NCBI GenBank assembly: GCA_030745755.1
Contig: JASLOA010000027.1
Span: forward strand, 186,001 to 250,000
DNA: 64,000 nucleotides
Source of the DNA: Kiritimatiellia bacterium
GTDB taxonomy: Bacteria; Verrucomicrobiota; Kiritimatiellia; UBA8416; JABMPJ01
Reading direction: 5' to 3'
In this document: piece after piece, positions 35,627 to 43,712 of the stretch
Layout: each line of letters opens with the position of its first letter
Position numbering within the stretch: the stretch's first letter is position 1
Notes under the pieces: model-generated
The model's input: only the letters and a program-made list of their open reading frames with translations
What the model was told of the DNA's origin: nothing
Databases searched by the model: none
Translations under genes and position numbers: made by a program

Positions 35627-35811
35627 GAATGGCACTTAAATAAGCCTTTTCTCGGGCACACGGTTCCCAGGGGTTTTACCCCTGGCTATGACGTTAGACC
35701 CCTTTGGGGTCCTTTCGAAACACCCCAAAGGGGTGTCCCATCGTAGCCCAGCGAGAATCGCTGGGACCAAATCGTATGCATCCCAAACCCGCCTTATCTA
35801 AGTGCCATTCC
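35627..35811. repeat. Family A element, full-length copy with terminal inverted repeats
   Basis: A 185-bp element bounded by GAATGGCACTTAAATAAG (35627-35644) and CTTATCTAAGTGCCATTC (35793-35810), which are inverted repeats. Inside, in order: CCAGGGGTTTTACCCCTGG, CTATGACG, GACCCCTTTGGGGTC, ACACCCCAAAGGGGTGT, CATCGTAG and CCCAGCGAGAATCGCTGGG. The reverse complement of the 61.14-61.32 kb copy aligns along the whole length, including both ends, so the element is a discrete mobile-type unit. Confidence 0.9.
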
Positions 35812-35839
35812 AAGGTAGAACCAACCTGCTCCGGAGTAA

Positions 35840-35924
35840 TGCTCGGGGCGAGACTTGAACTCGCACGACCAATAAAGGTCACTAGGCCCTCAACCTAGCG
35901 CGTCTGCCATTCCGCCACCCGAGC
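35840..35924 (-). tRNA. tRNA-Leu (anticodon GAG)
   Basis: Acceptor arms GCTCGGG/CCCGAGC, anticodon stem CTAGG/CCTAG with loop TTGAGGG (anticodon GAG), long variable arm GACC/GGTC as expected for a class II tRNA, and T-arm GCGAG-TTCAAGT-CTCGC. The 3' CCA is not encoded. It reads CUC/CUU leucine codons. It lies 29 bases from the end of a family A element. Confidence 0.95.
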
Positions 35925-36053
35925 GCGCAATGAAGGGCAGGAATGTAGCGTGGAACCTAACCGGGAGCAAGCAAATCCTTGGTGCTTCTGGAGGGCTCCA
36001 TCATTAAACCGTTGCGCGTGGATTGGCGGCGTTGGTAGGGTGGGGGTGTGACG

Positions 36054-36674
36054 ATGAGGAGCAGGAACAGATTGGGCATTCTGGGTGGGTCGTTTAACCC
36101 GGTCCATAGCGGGCACCTGATTCTTGCCCAGAGCGCGCTCGAGACCTACGAGCTGGACCGGGTTCTCTTTATTCCGTGTGCGCGACCGCCTCACAAGGAC
36201 CCCGGGATGTTGGTGCCGGGGCGCGTTCGCATGGAGATGCTGGAGGCAGCCATCGAAGGCGATCCTCGTTTTGAGTCCAGCTCCATAGAGCTGGATCGCG
36301 GGGGGGTGTCGTACGCGGTGGAGACATTGACGGAGCTGACGGATCTCTACCCGGACCACGACCTGTATTTCATTATTGGTGACGACACGTTGGTCGAGCT
36401 GCATCTCTGGCATCGGATCTATGACCTGCTGCCGCTCTGTACCTTCGTCACCTTCGCGCGACAGCTGGATCGGGTCGTCCGGCCCGAGGCGTTGCACCTT
36501 GATCCACCGTGGCCGGAGCGCCTGCTGGACAACGTGACCTTGGGCCGACGGTTCGAGGTGTCCTCTTCCGACATCCGGCATCGCGTTGCAGAGGGCATGA
36601 GTATTCGCTATCTTGTTCCGGATGCCGTTGATATGTATATCACCGAGCACCACCTCTACCTGGGAGACCGTTGA
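36054..36674 (+). CDS. nadD: Nicotinate-nucleotide adenylyltransferase
   Basis: A 206-residue NadD. The adenylyltransferase signature GILGGSFNPVHSGHL is at the start, IIGDDTLVELHLWHRI in the middle, and SSSDIRHRVAEG near the end replaces the usual SSTxIR. It makes nicotinate adenine dinucleotide from NaMN and ATP, an essential NAD step. The ATG at 36054 is chosen; a GTG two codons earlier is equally possible. The stop overlaps the rsfS start as TGATG, the common nadD-rsfS arrangement. Confidence 0.93.
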   Translation: MRSRNRLGILGGSFNPVHSGHLILAQSALETYELDRVLFIPCARPPHKDPGMLVPGRVRMEMLEAAIEGDPRFESSSIELDRGGVSYAVETLTELTDLYPDHDLYFIIGDDTLVELHLWHRIYDLLPLCTFVTFARQLDRVVRPEALHLDPPWPERLLDNVTLGRRFEVSSSDIRHRVAEGMSIRYLVPDAVDMYITEHHLYLGDR

Positions 36675-37033
36675 TGGAAGAAACGCCGCAAGTCTATGAT
36701 GCCCGTGCCCTCACACTCAGAGCCGCTGCTCTTCTGGCGGATAAGAAAGGCGAAGCGCTCGTAGCGATCGACGTCTCAGAGGTGTCGAGCCTGTCCGACT
36801 ACGTTATCCTGGTCAGCGGTTCCAGTCCCCCTCACCTGAAGGCGATGTTTAACGACCTGCAGCATGAGCTCAAGCAGGAAGGGGTTCACGCATTTCGAAA
36901 GGGCGGTGCGCCGGAGTCGGGATGGATGGTGGTAGACTACGTGGACGTGATCATCCATATCTTCCTGCCCGAAACGCGGACGTACTACGCGTTAGAGGAT
37001 CTGTGGCCGGAAGCTCCTCGACTGGAGTGCTGA
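36674..37033 (+). CDS. rsfS: Ribosomal silencing factor RsfS
   Basis: A 119-residue RsfS/Iojap protein: ALVAIDVSEVSSLSDYVILV, GSSPPHLKAM, and SGWMVVDYVDVIIHIFLPE followed by YYALEDLW, all family hallmarks. It binds L14 and keeps ribosomal subunits apart in starvation. It starts in the nadD stop. Its last 83 bases overlap the end of the convergent anti-sigma gene, a larger antisense overlap than is common. Confidence 0.93.
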   Translation: MEETPQVYDARALTLRAAALLADKKGEALVAIDVSEVSSLSDYVILVSGSSPPHLKAMFNDLQHELKQEGVHAFRKGGAPESGWMVVDYVDVIIHIFLPETRTYYALEDLWPEAPRLEC

Positions 37034-37586
37034 GTTCCGCCTCGGTGTACCCAGCGTCCAGGCCTTGCAGCGTCAGCAGTTGCTGCGCGAGTGTGTCCAG
37101 TGATGCGACCTCCTCCACATCGGCAGAAAGGGCGGTGGTCTCTTCATCAAGGGATACCGTGTCTTCCGACAGCATAAGCATGATGGTGCTGAGCTGCGCC
37201 TCGTTTCCAAACCCGACTTGATCCGGCTTCATCCACCATGCGCCGACCAACACGAGACAGACCGCCGCGACCGTAGCCAGGCCGTAGGCCGGCCGCAACC
37301 ATGGCGTTGCTCCCTTGTGCGCGGGTGCGTCTGCAGTTTGCACACGTCCTTCACGCCGGATATTGATAAGGACCTTCTCAGATGGCTGTCCGTCCGGGAG
37401 TGCATTCGCTGCCAGTTGCTGTATGGCCTGGTAGTCGGCAAGCCACTGTTTGCACGCCGCGCACAGCTTCAAGTGGGCCTCGACCTTCCGGGACCGGCGC
37501 GCGGACACCATCCGTGTCCATCCCGTGGCCACATCGTCAGCCGGTGTGCCCAACAGCATCCATCGTTCTATCGTTTGGCATTTCAT
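36951..37586 (-). CDS. Putative zinc-finger anti-sigma factor
   Basis: A 211-residue protein encoded directly after an ECF sigma factor with an ATGA overlap. The N-terminal part has H-x3-C-x2-C (HLKLCAACKQW), the zinc anti-sigma pattern. One membrane helix follows (PAYGLATVAAVCLVLVGAWW, about residues 98-117). The rest, acidic and outside, shows no known domain. It would hold the sigma factor at the membrane until a surface signal comes. The C-terminal 27 codons overlap rsfS on the other strand. Confidence 0.75.
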   Translation of the reverse strand: MKCQTIERWMLLGTPADDVATGWTRMVSARRSRKVEAHLKLCAACKQWLADYQAIQQLAANALPDGQPSEKVLINIRREGRVQTADAPAHKGATPWLRPAYGLATVAAVCLVLVGAWWMKPDQVGFGNEAQLSTIMLMLSEDTVSLDEETTALSADVEEVASLDTLAQQLLTLQGLDAGYTEAELSTPVEELPATDPLTRSTSAFRAGRYG

Positions 37587-38161
37587 AACTCGTCTCGCAT
37601 CGCATCGTACTCGTTCTGCAACAGGGGCCGCAGCTTTGAAAGCGCATACTGCATCCGGGCCAGTGCCGTATTGATCGATACGCCCTGTGCCTTGGCGATC
37701 TCTTTGAAACTCAATCCGGTTTGCATGCGCATCACAAACACTTCCTTCTGCTCTTCGGGCAAGGTGTCCACCGCCCGCTTCACGGCGTTCATATCATCCT
37801 CTGTAACCGCGTTATCTGTTGGGCCAGGCGCTGAATCAACCAGCTGTATCGCCGGTGTGCCCTCATCATCGCGCGCCATGTCCAGGCTTACCGTCGGTCG
37901 TTTCCGCCGGTAGCGGTCGATCACCAGGTTGCGCGCAATCCTCACCAGCCACCCCATGAAGTTCTTCTGCCGGTAGCTGTCGAACTTGCGAATCGCCCGG
38001 AACCAGGTCTCCTGGAAGATCTCGTCCGCGTCGCCGTGTCCCTCGGTCATGTTGAGAATGAACCCGAAAAGAGGCCGGCGGTATTTCTCGACCAGGACCG
38101 ACAACGCTTCAACATCGCCGCTGCGGTACTGCTTGATCAGTCGTCGATCTTCGGTATCCAT
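37583..38161 (-). CDS. ECF-type RNA polymerase sigma factor
   Basis: A 192-residue sigma-70 family ECF factor. Region 2 is clear (DADEIFQETWFRAIRKFDS and WLVRIARNLVIDRYRR) and region 4 too (LPEEQKEVFVMRMQTGLSFK, then EIAKAQGVSINTALARMQYA). It directs RNA polymerase to a stress- or envelope-type regulon. The next gene, overlapping in ATGA, encodes its probable zinc-finger anti-sigma factor. Confidence 0.9.
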   Translation of the reverse strand: MDTEDRRLIKQYRSGDVEALSVLVEKYRRPLFGFILNMTEGHGDADEIFQETWFRAIRKFDSYRQKNFMGWLVRIARNLVIDRYRRKRPTVSLDMARDDEGTPAIQLVDSAPGPTDNAVTEDDMNAVKRAVDTLPEEQKEVFVMRMQTGLSFKEIAKAQGVSINTALARMQYALSKLRPLLQNEYDAMRDEL

Positions 38162-38253
38162 GGCCTCTTTGCCCTTACAACGTGTGGCACGGGGTCTTTA
38201 TTGCATCCGAATGCCAGTGCCCTGTCTCAGAATTACGTTCGTATAACTGGTGT

Positions 38254-38376
38254 GTCATCCCGAGCGAAGTCGAGGGATCTCTACTCCGATATGAATATGA
38301 GATTGCCGCTTCGCTCCAGATGCTGCGCATCTGGCAGTCCTCCCGTTGGTCGTCGCCTCGCTTCGCTCGGAATGAC
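38254..38376. repeat. Family B repeat, copy 3
   Basis: GTCATCCCGAGCGAAGTCGA, then GGGATCTC, on the left, and CCTCGCTTCGCTCGGAATGAC in inverted orientation on the right. About 75 bases lie between, including a small palindrome CCAGATGCTGCGCATCTGG. It fills the gap between the sigma-factor gene and the HELTH membrane protein gene. Confidence 0.85.
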
Positions 38377-38418
38377 AAGGACTTACATATTCTGAAAGCC
38401 TATCTTCGATACAGGACA

Positions 38419-39102
38419 CTACCGAATCCACTCGACCAGGGCGGTCACCAGATCCATACAGACAACAGAACTTTCCACCATGGCCGTCTTGAAGTGGGTT
38501 ACATAACGCTCCAGTGTAGCCGGGGTGACGGCCACGGTCCAGAGCCCGATGCCCATGACGTTCAGACTGTAGATGAGTGTGTATGAGAACAGGTGGCCAC
38601 AGGCCCGGATATCGCTCTGGCGCTGCATGAGGGTGCTGACCGTGAACGTGAAATGGAATCCCCACGTGAACCCGATCATGCTCATCCACCAGAGATGATA
38701 GCGTTCCACGGCATAGAACAGACTCAGCACGCCGAACAGGCAGATGGTCAAGACGGTGTAGAGCGGAAAGAAATAGGGGGCCAGCGTGATCAGAAAATTC
38801 GTTTTCGACAGCGTGACGCTTCCCTTGTCCTCGGCCACGCGCAGGTTGGAAACGCGCGCCCCCATCATCCAGCCCCACAGCGCGTGCGTCAGCTCATGGG
38901 CCAGGATGTAGGAGCGCACGGGGCGGGGCAGCACAAAATAGGCAAAGAGCCAGAACGCAAAACCGCCCAGCAGCCACCACGTATCGGAGGGCACCGTACC
39001 GGGCTGGATCTCACGCAGGAGACCATACAGCGTCATGCTCGCCGCTACACACACCGGTATCAGCAATAGCCCCAACAGGAATCTGACGATACGGATCAGC
39101 AT
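38419..39102 (-). CDS. Membrane protein with HELTH zinc-protease motif
   Basis: A 227-residue polytopic protein with about five or six hydrophobic segments. AHELTHALWGW carries an HExxH zinc-binding motif in or near a membrane helix, as in M50-like site-2 proteases and related families. The third metal ligand expected later (NPDG-like) is not evident, so activity is uncertain. It lies next to, but not in, the ECF sigma/anti-sigma operon; a role in regulated proteolysis would be attractive but is only an inference. Confidence 0.72.
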   Translation of the reverse strand: MLIRIVRFLLGLLLIPVCVAASMTLYGLLREIQPGTVPSDTWWLLGGFAFWLFAYFVLPRPVRSYILAHELTHALWGWMMGARVSNLRVAEDKGSVTLSKTNFLITLAPYFFPLYTVLTICLFGVLSLFYAVERYHLWWMSMIGFTWGFHFTFTVSTLMQRQSDIRACGHLFSYTLIYSLNVMGIGLWTVAVTPATLERYVTHFKTAMVESSVVCMDLVTALVEWIR

Positions 39103-39103
39103 G

Positions 39104-39190
39104 GAAACAGCCGAACGACAAACAGCCGAATGAGAAGCGGCTGATCGGCGTCACTTCGTAGTTCGGCTGTTCGAATGTTCGTCCTTCGTA
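39104..39190. repeat. Family E inverted repeat (AACAGCCGAA type)
   Basis: AAACAGCCGAACGACAAACA, then GCCGAATGAGAAGCGGCTG, on the left; AGTTCGGCTGTTCGAATGTT on the right. AACAGCCGAA appears twice directly and TTCGGCTGTT once inverted. It fills the space between nrdJ and the HELTH gene. Confidence 0.7.
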
Positions 39191-39196
39191 CTTCCC

Positions 39197-42112
39197 TCAG
39201 GAGCATCCCATCGAGTTGCCGCAGTTGTAGCAGCGGTAGCAGGCGCCGTTCCGAACGGTGATCGAGCCGCAGTTATCGCAGGCGGGGGCATCTTCCATGA
39301 TGCCTTCGAACTGCTTGTCTACCCGATCAGCTTTGGTGTCCGCCTTCGTTGCGGTATCGGCCGCTGCTACCGGGGCCGCTGCCACGGGTTCCGCTACGGG
39401 CACGGGGCGCGACACAGTGGAAGCATGTCCATTCGGGAAGGTCACGGAGAGCCAGCGGAAGATGTAGTCCACGATCGACTTGGCAATCGGGATGTCCGGA
39501 TTCTTTGTGAAGCCACTCGGCTCGAAGCGGCTGTGCGCGAACTTCTGGCAGAGCTCCTGCACCGGCACGCCGTATTGCAGGCAGAGCGAAATGGCGGTAC
39601 CAAAGGCGTCCATGGTTCCGCCCACGGTGCTGCCTTCCTTGGCCATCGTGATGAAGAGCTCGCCGGGGCTGCCGTCTTCGTGCATGCCGACGGTGAGATA
39701 GCCCTCGTGTCCTGCCACCTCGAACTTGTGTGTGATCGACTGGCGCGTGGCCGGCATGCGACGGCGGAAGGGCTTGCGCATGGCGGCCTTGATCCGGTCA
39801 TCGGAATCGTCGGCGCCCACCGCCGTGGCGCCCGGGCTTTCCCTGCTGGTGCTCAGCGGCTGAATGCGCTTGGAACCGTCGCGATAGATCGCTACGGCTT
39901 TGAGTCCCATCTGCCAGCCTTCAGTGTAGGTCTGCATGATTTCGTTGACCGATGTTTCGGTCGGCACGTTGACCGTCTTACTGATGGCGCCCGAGAGGAA
40001 CGGCTGCACGGCGGCCATCATCTTAAGGTGGGCCTTGTAGGAGATGAAACGCGTGCCGTTCTTGGGGCGGAAGGCGCAATCGAAGACCTCCACGTGCTCG
40101 GGAAGCAGACCCGGAGCGCCTTCGATCGTCTCATGCTCGTCGACATACTGCACGATGTTCTCGGCCTGCTCGGCCGTGTAGCCCAGCCGGTCGAGGGCGA
40201 GGGTCAACGAGTTGTTGACAATCTTCATCATGCCGCCGCCCGCAAGCTGCTTGTACTTGATCAGAGCGATATCGGGTTCCACGCCGGTGGTATCACAGTC
40301 CATCATGAAACCGATGGTGCCGGTCGGGGCCAGCACGGTGACCTGCGAGTTGCGGAAGCCGCTGCGGCCGGCGCGATCGACCACCGTATCCCATGCCTTG
40401 GCGGCGGCCTCAACCATGTTGTCCGGTGCCAGCTCGGAGTCGATGCCCTTGACGGCGTCACGGTGCATCTTCATGACGTCGAGCATGGGCCCCTTGTTCT
40501 CGGCATAGCCGTCAAACGGTCCCTTGGCTTTGGCCAGCTCCTGTGAGGTCTGGTAGGCCGTGCCGGTCATCAGCGCTGTGATGGCGCCGGCATAGGCGCG
40601 CCCTTCATCGCTGTCGTAAGGGTAGCCCATACGCATGATCAGCGCGCCGAGGTTGGCATAGCCGAGTCCGAGCGGACGGTAGAGATGTGAGTTCCGTGCA
40701 ATCTCCTCGGTCGGGTAGCTCGCCCGGTCGACGAAAATTTCCTGTGCCGTGACGAAAAGACGTACCACGTGCTGGAAGGTCTTGATGTCGAAGGCGCCCT
40801 TCTTATCGACGAACTTCATCAGGTTGACGGAGGCCAGGTTGCAGGCGCTGTTGTCCAGGAACATATACTCCGAGCAGGGGTTGCTGGCGTTGATGGGACC
40901 TGAGTTCTTGCAGGTGTGCCAGCGGTTGATCGTGGAGTCATACTGCAATCCCGGGTCACCGCAGACATGCGTGCCTTCCGCGATGTCACGGAGCAGGTCA
41001 CGCGCCGGGAACGTGTCCACCGCTTCGCCGGAGACAACGGCCGTTGTGGTCCAGTCGCCTTCCTTCTCGGCCGCGTCCATGAAGTCGTCCGTGACGCGTA
41101 TGGAGAGATTGGCGTTCTGGTACATGACCGACTCGTAGGCTTCGCCGCCGAAGGAGCCGTCGTAGCCCTGCTCAATGAGGGCCCACGCCTTCCGCTCTTC
41201 GTTGGTCTTGCAGCTCACGAACTCGCGGATGTCAGGATGGCTGACCTTGAGACTCTGCATCTTGGCCGCACGGCGCGTTTTGCCGCCCGACTTGATGACC
41301 GCGGCCACCTGGTCGAACACGCGCATGAAGCTCAGCGGGCCGGATGGGGTACCGCCGCCGGAGAGTTTCTCGCGACTGCTGCGCAGCGTACTCAGGTCCG
41401 TACCGGTGCCCGAGCCATATTTGAACAGCATCGCTTCGGCGCTGGCCAGGCGCATGATGTCTTCCATCGTGTCATCGACGGCCTGGATGAAGCAGGCGCT
41501 GGCCTGGGGCGACACATAGGTGTCTCCTGCCGGAACGATGGCCTCGGCCTTGTCATCCCACGTGTAGCTGGTCTTGTTGTCCGAGCCGTAACCATAGACA
41601 TGGTGCAAACCGACGTTGAACCAGACCGGACTGTTGAACGCGCCATACTGGTTGACGCAGAGGTAGGTCATCTCATCATAGAAAGCCTCGGCATCTTCCT
41701 TGCTCGCGAAATAGCCATCCTCCAGCCCCCAATCCGCCAGGGTGCGGGAGACGCGGTGAATAAGCTGGCGCACCGAGTACTCACGCTCGTCCGTGCCTTG
41801 TGCCCCATAGAAGTACTTCGAAGCGACAACGTTCGTGGCGAGCATGGACCATGTCTTCGGCACCTCGACATCGTTCTGGCTGAAAATGGTGTTGCCCTTG
41901 TCATCGCCGATCGAGGCCTGGCGACGCTCCCACTCGATCTGTTCGAAGGGGTTGGCGCCTTCTGTGCTCAGGCGGCGGGTAACCTTCAGCTTGCGAGCCG
42001 GAGTCGACCGGGTGGATTCTGTTGTGCGGCGGGTGCGGGTGCGCCCCTTTGCTGTGCGGGATGCGGGCTTTGCGGGGGCCTCGACCCTCTCGTTGTCGGT
42101 AACGTCAAGCAT
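39197..42112 (-). CDS. nrdJ: Adenosylcobalamin-dependent (class II) ribonucleotide reductase
   Basis: A 971-residue class II ribonucleotide reductase. The glycyl-free large-subunit core shows SNPCSEYMFLDNSACNLASVNL (split here as NPCSEYMFLDN and ACNLASVNL), VWFNVGL near the start, and APTGTIGFMMDCDTTG. The C-terminal region has a TSCPD-type domain and an end with four CxxC-type cysteines (CDNCGSI, CYRCYNCGNSMGC) for reductant exchange. It makes deoxyribonucleotides with adenosylcobalamin, independent of oxygen. The ATG at 42112 is preceded by GGGAG eight or nine bases away. NrdR-box-like sites lie upstream, and a cobalamin adenosyltransferase gene is at 50.9 kb. Confidence 0.93.
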   Translation of the reverse strand: MLDVTDNERVEAPAKPASRTAKGRTRTRRTTESTRSTPARKLKVTRRLSTEGANPFEQIEWERRQASIGDDKGNTIFSQNDVEVPKTWSMLATNVVASKYFYGAQGTDEREYSVRQLIHRVSRTLADWGLEDGYFASKEDAEAFYDEMTYLCVNQYGAFNSPVWFNVGLHHVYGYGSDNKTSYTWDDKAEAIVPAGDTYVSPQASACFIQAVDDTMEDIMRLASAEAMLFKYGSGTGTDLSTLRSSREKLSGGGTPSGPLSFMRVFDQVAAVIKSGGKTRRAAKMQSLKVSHPDIREFVSCKTNEERKAWALIEQGYDGSFGGEAYESVMYQNANLSIRVTDDFMDAAEKEGDWTTTAVVSGEAVDTFPARDLLRDIAEGTHVCGDPGLQYDSTINRWHTCKNSGPINASNPCSEYMFLDNSACNLASVNLMKFVDKKGAFDIKTFQHVVRLFVTAQEIFVDRASYPTEEIARNSHLYRPLGLGYANLGALIMRMGYPYDSDEGRAYAGAITALMTGTAYQTSQELAKAKGPFDGYAENKGPMLDVMKMHRDAVKGIDSELAPDNMVEAAAKAWDTVVDRAGRSGFRNSQVTVLAPTGTIGFMMDCDTTGVEPDIALIKYKQLAGGGMMKIVNNSLTLALDRLGYTAEQAENIVQYVDEHETIEGAPGLLPEHVEVFDCAFRPKNGTRFISYKAHLKMMAAVQPFLSGAISKTVNVPTETSVNEIMQTYTEGWQMGLKAVAIYRDGSKRIQPLSTSRESPGATAVGADDSDDRIKAAMRKPFRRRMPATRQSITHKFEVAGHEGYLTVGMHEDGSPGELFITMAKEGSTVGGTMDAFGTAISLCLQYGVPVQELCQKFAHSRFEPSGFTKNPDIPIAKSIVDYIFRWLSVTFPNGHASTVSRPVPVAEPVAAAPVAAADTATKADTKADRVDKQFEGIMEDAPACDNCGSITVRNGACYRCYNCGNSMGCS

Positions 42113-42167
42113 GGTGAAATCTCCCACTGATCAAGGACTTATGAAGAAAAACAGGGCAAAACGGTCT

Positions 42168-42225
42168 GTACTATATATTGTGGTGTATTGAGCGCAATGC
42201 ACACAATAAGGGCCATATATAGGGG
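42168..42225 (-). promoter_or_regulatory. Two NrdR-box-like sites and promoter of nrdJ
   Basis: GTACTATATATTGTGG (42168-42183) matches the NrdR box consensus acaCwAtATaTwGtgt as I recall it at 13 of 16 positions. GGGCCATATATAGGGG (42210-42225) matches less well but keeps the core. Their centres are 42 bp apart, four helical turns, so two bound repressors face one side. On the minus strand TTGCGC, 16 bases, TATAGT forms a promoter whose -10 lies in the first box. This suggests repression of nrdJ by NrdR-ATP/dATP. Confidence 0.68.
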
Positions 42226-42353
42226 GGTCAAGAAAAAGATCATCACGAAAGAAGGTTCTCTGTAAATCGCAGTCAAGCAAGGGGTTACAGAGCAAGAAAA
42301 TTGCCGGGTCAGTGTTCTTGTCTGGCAGAACATCGCCTTGCAGGAATGGGGGC

Positions 42354-43712
42354 TCAATCGGAGCGTTTGCGGCCCCTGAATTGGAGCATAATAGGGGCCC
42401 CTTCAAGGCCGAAGTGGCTGCGCAGTATACGGACCAGGTAGGCGCGGTAGGCGGGGACAATCCTCCTGGGGTCATTGCAGAAGATGCGGATGATAATGGG
42501 GGAATGGCTGACCTGTGTGGCGTAGTAGATCTTGATGCGTTTACCTTTGACCGAAGGGGGTGCCACTTTCGCGTAGGCGCCCTCCAGCACACGGTTCAAA
42601 ACGCCGGTGGGCAGGGCCGTGCTGACCTGTGCCGCAACATGATCAATGGCCTCCACGGTGCGGCGAATGTTGTAGCCGGTCTTGGCCGACGCAAATACCA
42701 GGGGGCAGTGGCCCATGAACGGCATGGTTCGCTTGACTTCGGGTGCAAACTGACGCTGCGTTCTCGTCGCCAGGTCCCACTTATTGACGATGACGATGCA
42801 CCCTTTGCCCGCGTCCACCACGGCACGGGCGATTTTCTTATCCATGGTCGTGGGGTCTGAGCCGGCTTCAGTCAGCAGCACGACGACATCGGCATCCTTG
42901 ATGCTCTTCTCGGAGCGGAAGCGACTGAACCGTTCGACCGAGTTATCGATCTTGCCGACGCGTCTCATGCCGGCCGTGTCCACCAACACGTAGTGCCGTG
43001 CCTGTGGGCCATGCCCCACCGTGAACGGTACGTCGATGCTGTCGCGGGTCGTCCCCGGTATATCCGAAACAATCACGCGATCACTGCGCAAGAGGCGGTT
43101 GATGTAGGAGGACTTGCCGACATTGGGTCGCCCCACAACGGCGACGCGTAGGGCGTCCTTGTCTTCAATCTCAACAGGCGGCGGCAGCTCCGGGATCATC
43201 GCTTCCATCAGTTCGCCGAACCCGCGATCGTGCAGCGCCGACACGGGGAAGACCGGCAAGCCGAGCTGCTCAAACTCTGTGGCCGCGGTATCGCGCTGAG
43301 GGTTGTCCGCCTTGTTGACCGCCACAAATGCGGGACACCCGCTCTTGCGCAGGATGGCCGCCACCTCTTCATCGAGCGGCACCACGCCGGTCTCAAGATC
43401 GACCACGAGCATGGCAACAGCCGCGTCCTCTATGGCCGCATTGGCCTGCATCAGAATCCCGCCCTCAATGCTGTCGGGTGATGCGGAGTTGATCGTCCCG
43501 ATGCCCCCTGTATCGATCAGCTCGAAGTGCTCATCGTTCCAGATCACCTCGTGCATCAGACGGTCGCGCGTCACGCCGCTCTGAGCGTGCACGATGGCAA
43601 TGCGTCGCCCCGCCAGCCGGTTGAAGATGGCCGACTTGCCGACGTTCGGTCGCCCAACAATGGCGATCACGCGTTGTTTGGTTGGTTCAGTCACTTCGTA
43701 CGCTTTCTCCAT
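42354..43712 (-). CDS. der: Ribosome biogenesis GTPase Der (EngA)
   Basis: A 452-residue protein with two tandem GTPase domains. G1 motifs are [13 protein letters not shown] and [13 protein letters not shown], and the specificity motifs are NKAD and NKWD. A KH-like C-terminal domain ([12 protein letters not shown], then [12 protein letters not shown]) follows. It acts in 50S assembly. Its start overlaps the end of glnS by 22 bases, so both come from one transcript. Confidence 0.94.
   Translation of the reverse strand: MEKAYEVTEPTKQRVIAIVGRPNVGKSAIFNRLAGRRIAIVHAQSGVTRDRLMHEVIWNDEHFELIDTGGIGTINSASPDSIEGGILMQANAAIEDAAVAMLVVDLETGVVPLDEEVAAILRKSGCPAFVAVNKADNPQRDTAATEFEQLGLPVFPVSALHDRGFGELMEAMIPELPPPVEIEDKDALRVAVVGRPNVGKSSYINRLLRSDRVIVSDIPGTTRDSIDVPFTVGHGPQARHYVLVDTAGMRRVGKIDNSVERFSRFRSEKSIKDADVVVLLTEAGSDPTTMDKKIARAVVDAGKGCIVIVNKWDLATRTQRQFAPEVKRTMPFMGHCPLVFASAKTGYNIRRTVEAIDHVAAQVSTALPTGVLNRVLEGAYAKVAPPSVKGKRIKIYYATQVSHSPIIIRIFCNDPRRIVPAYRAYLVRILRSHFGLEGAPIMLQFRGRKRSD

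Noticed and set aside
35895-36653. A 252-codon minus-strand frame across tRNA-Leu and nadD
   Set aside because: It reads through a tRNA gene and antisense to conserved nadD motifs.
38162-38253. Possible sigma-54 promoter (TGGCAC ... TTGC) before the sigma-factor gene
   Set aside because: The gap between TGGCAC and TTGC is about ten bases rather than five and the orientation does not fit a gene.
39425-40546. Plus-strand open frames opposite nrdJ
   Set aside because: The reductase motifs on the minus strand run through the whole region; the plus-strand peptides show no domain.
42113-42353. Possible cobalamin riboswitch in front of nrdJ
   Set aside because: No B12-box-like string or large folded leader; the region is AT-rich with NrdR-like sites instead.
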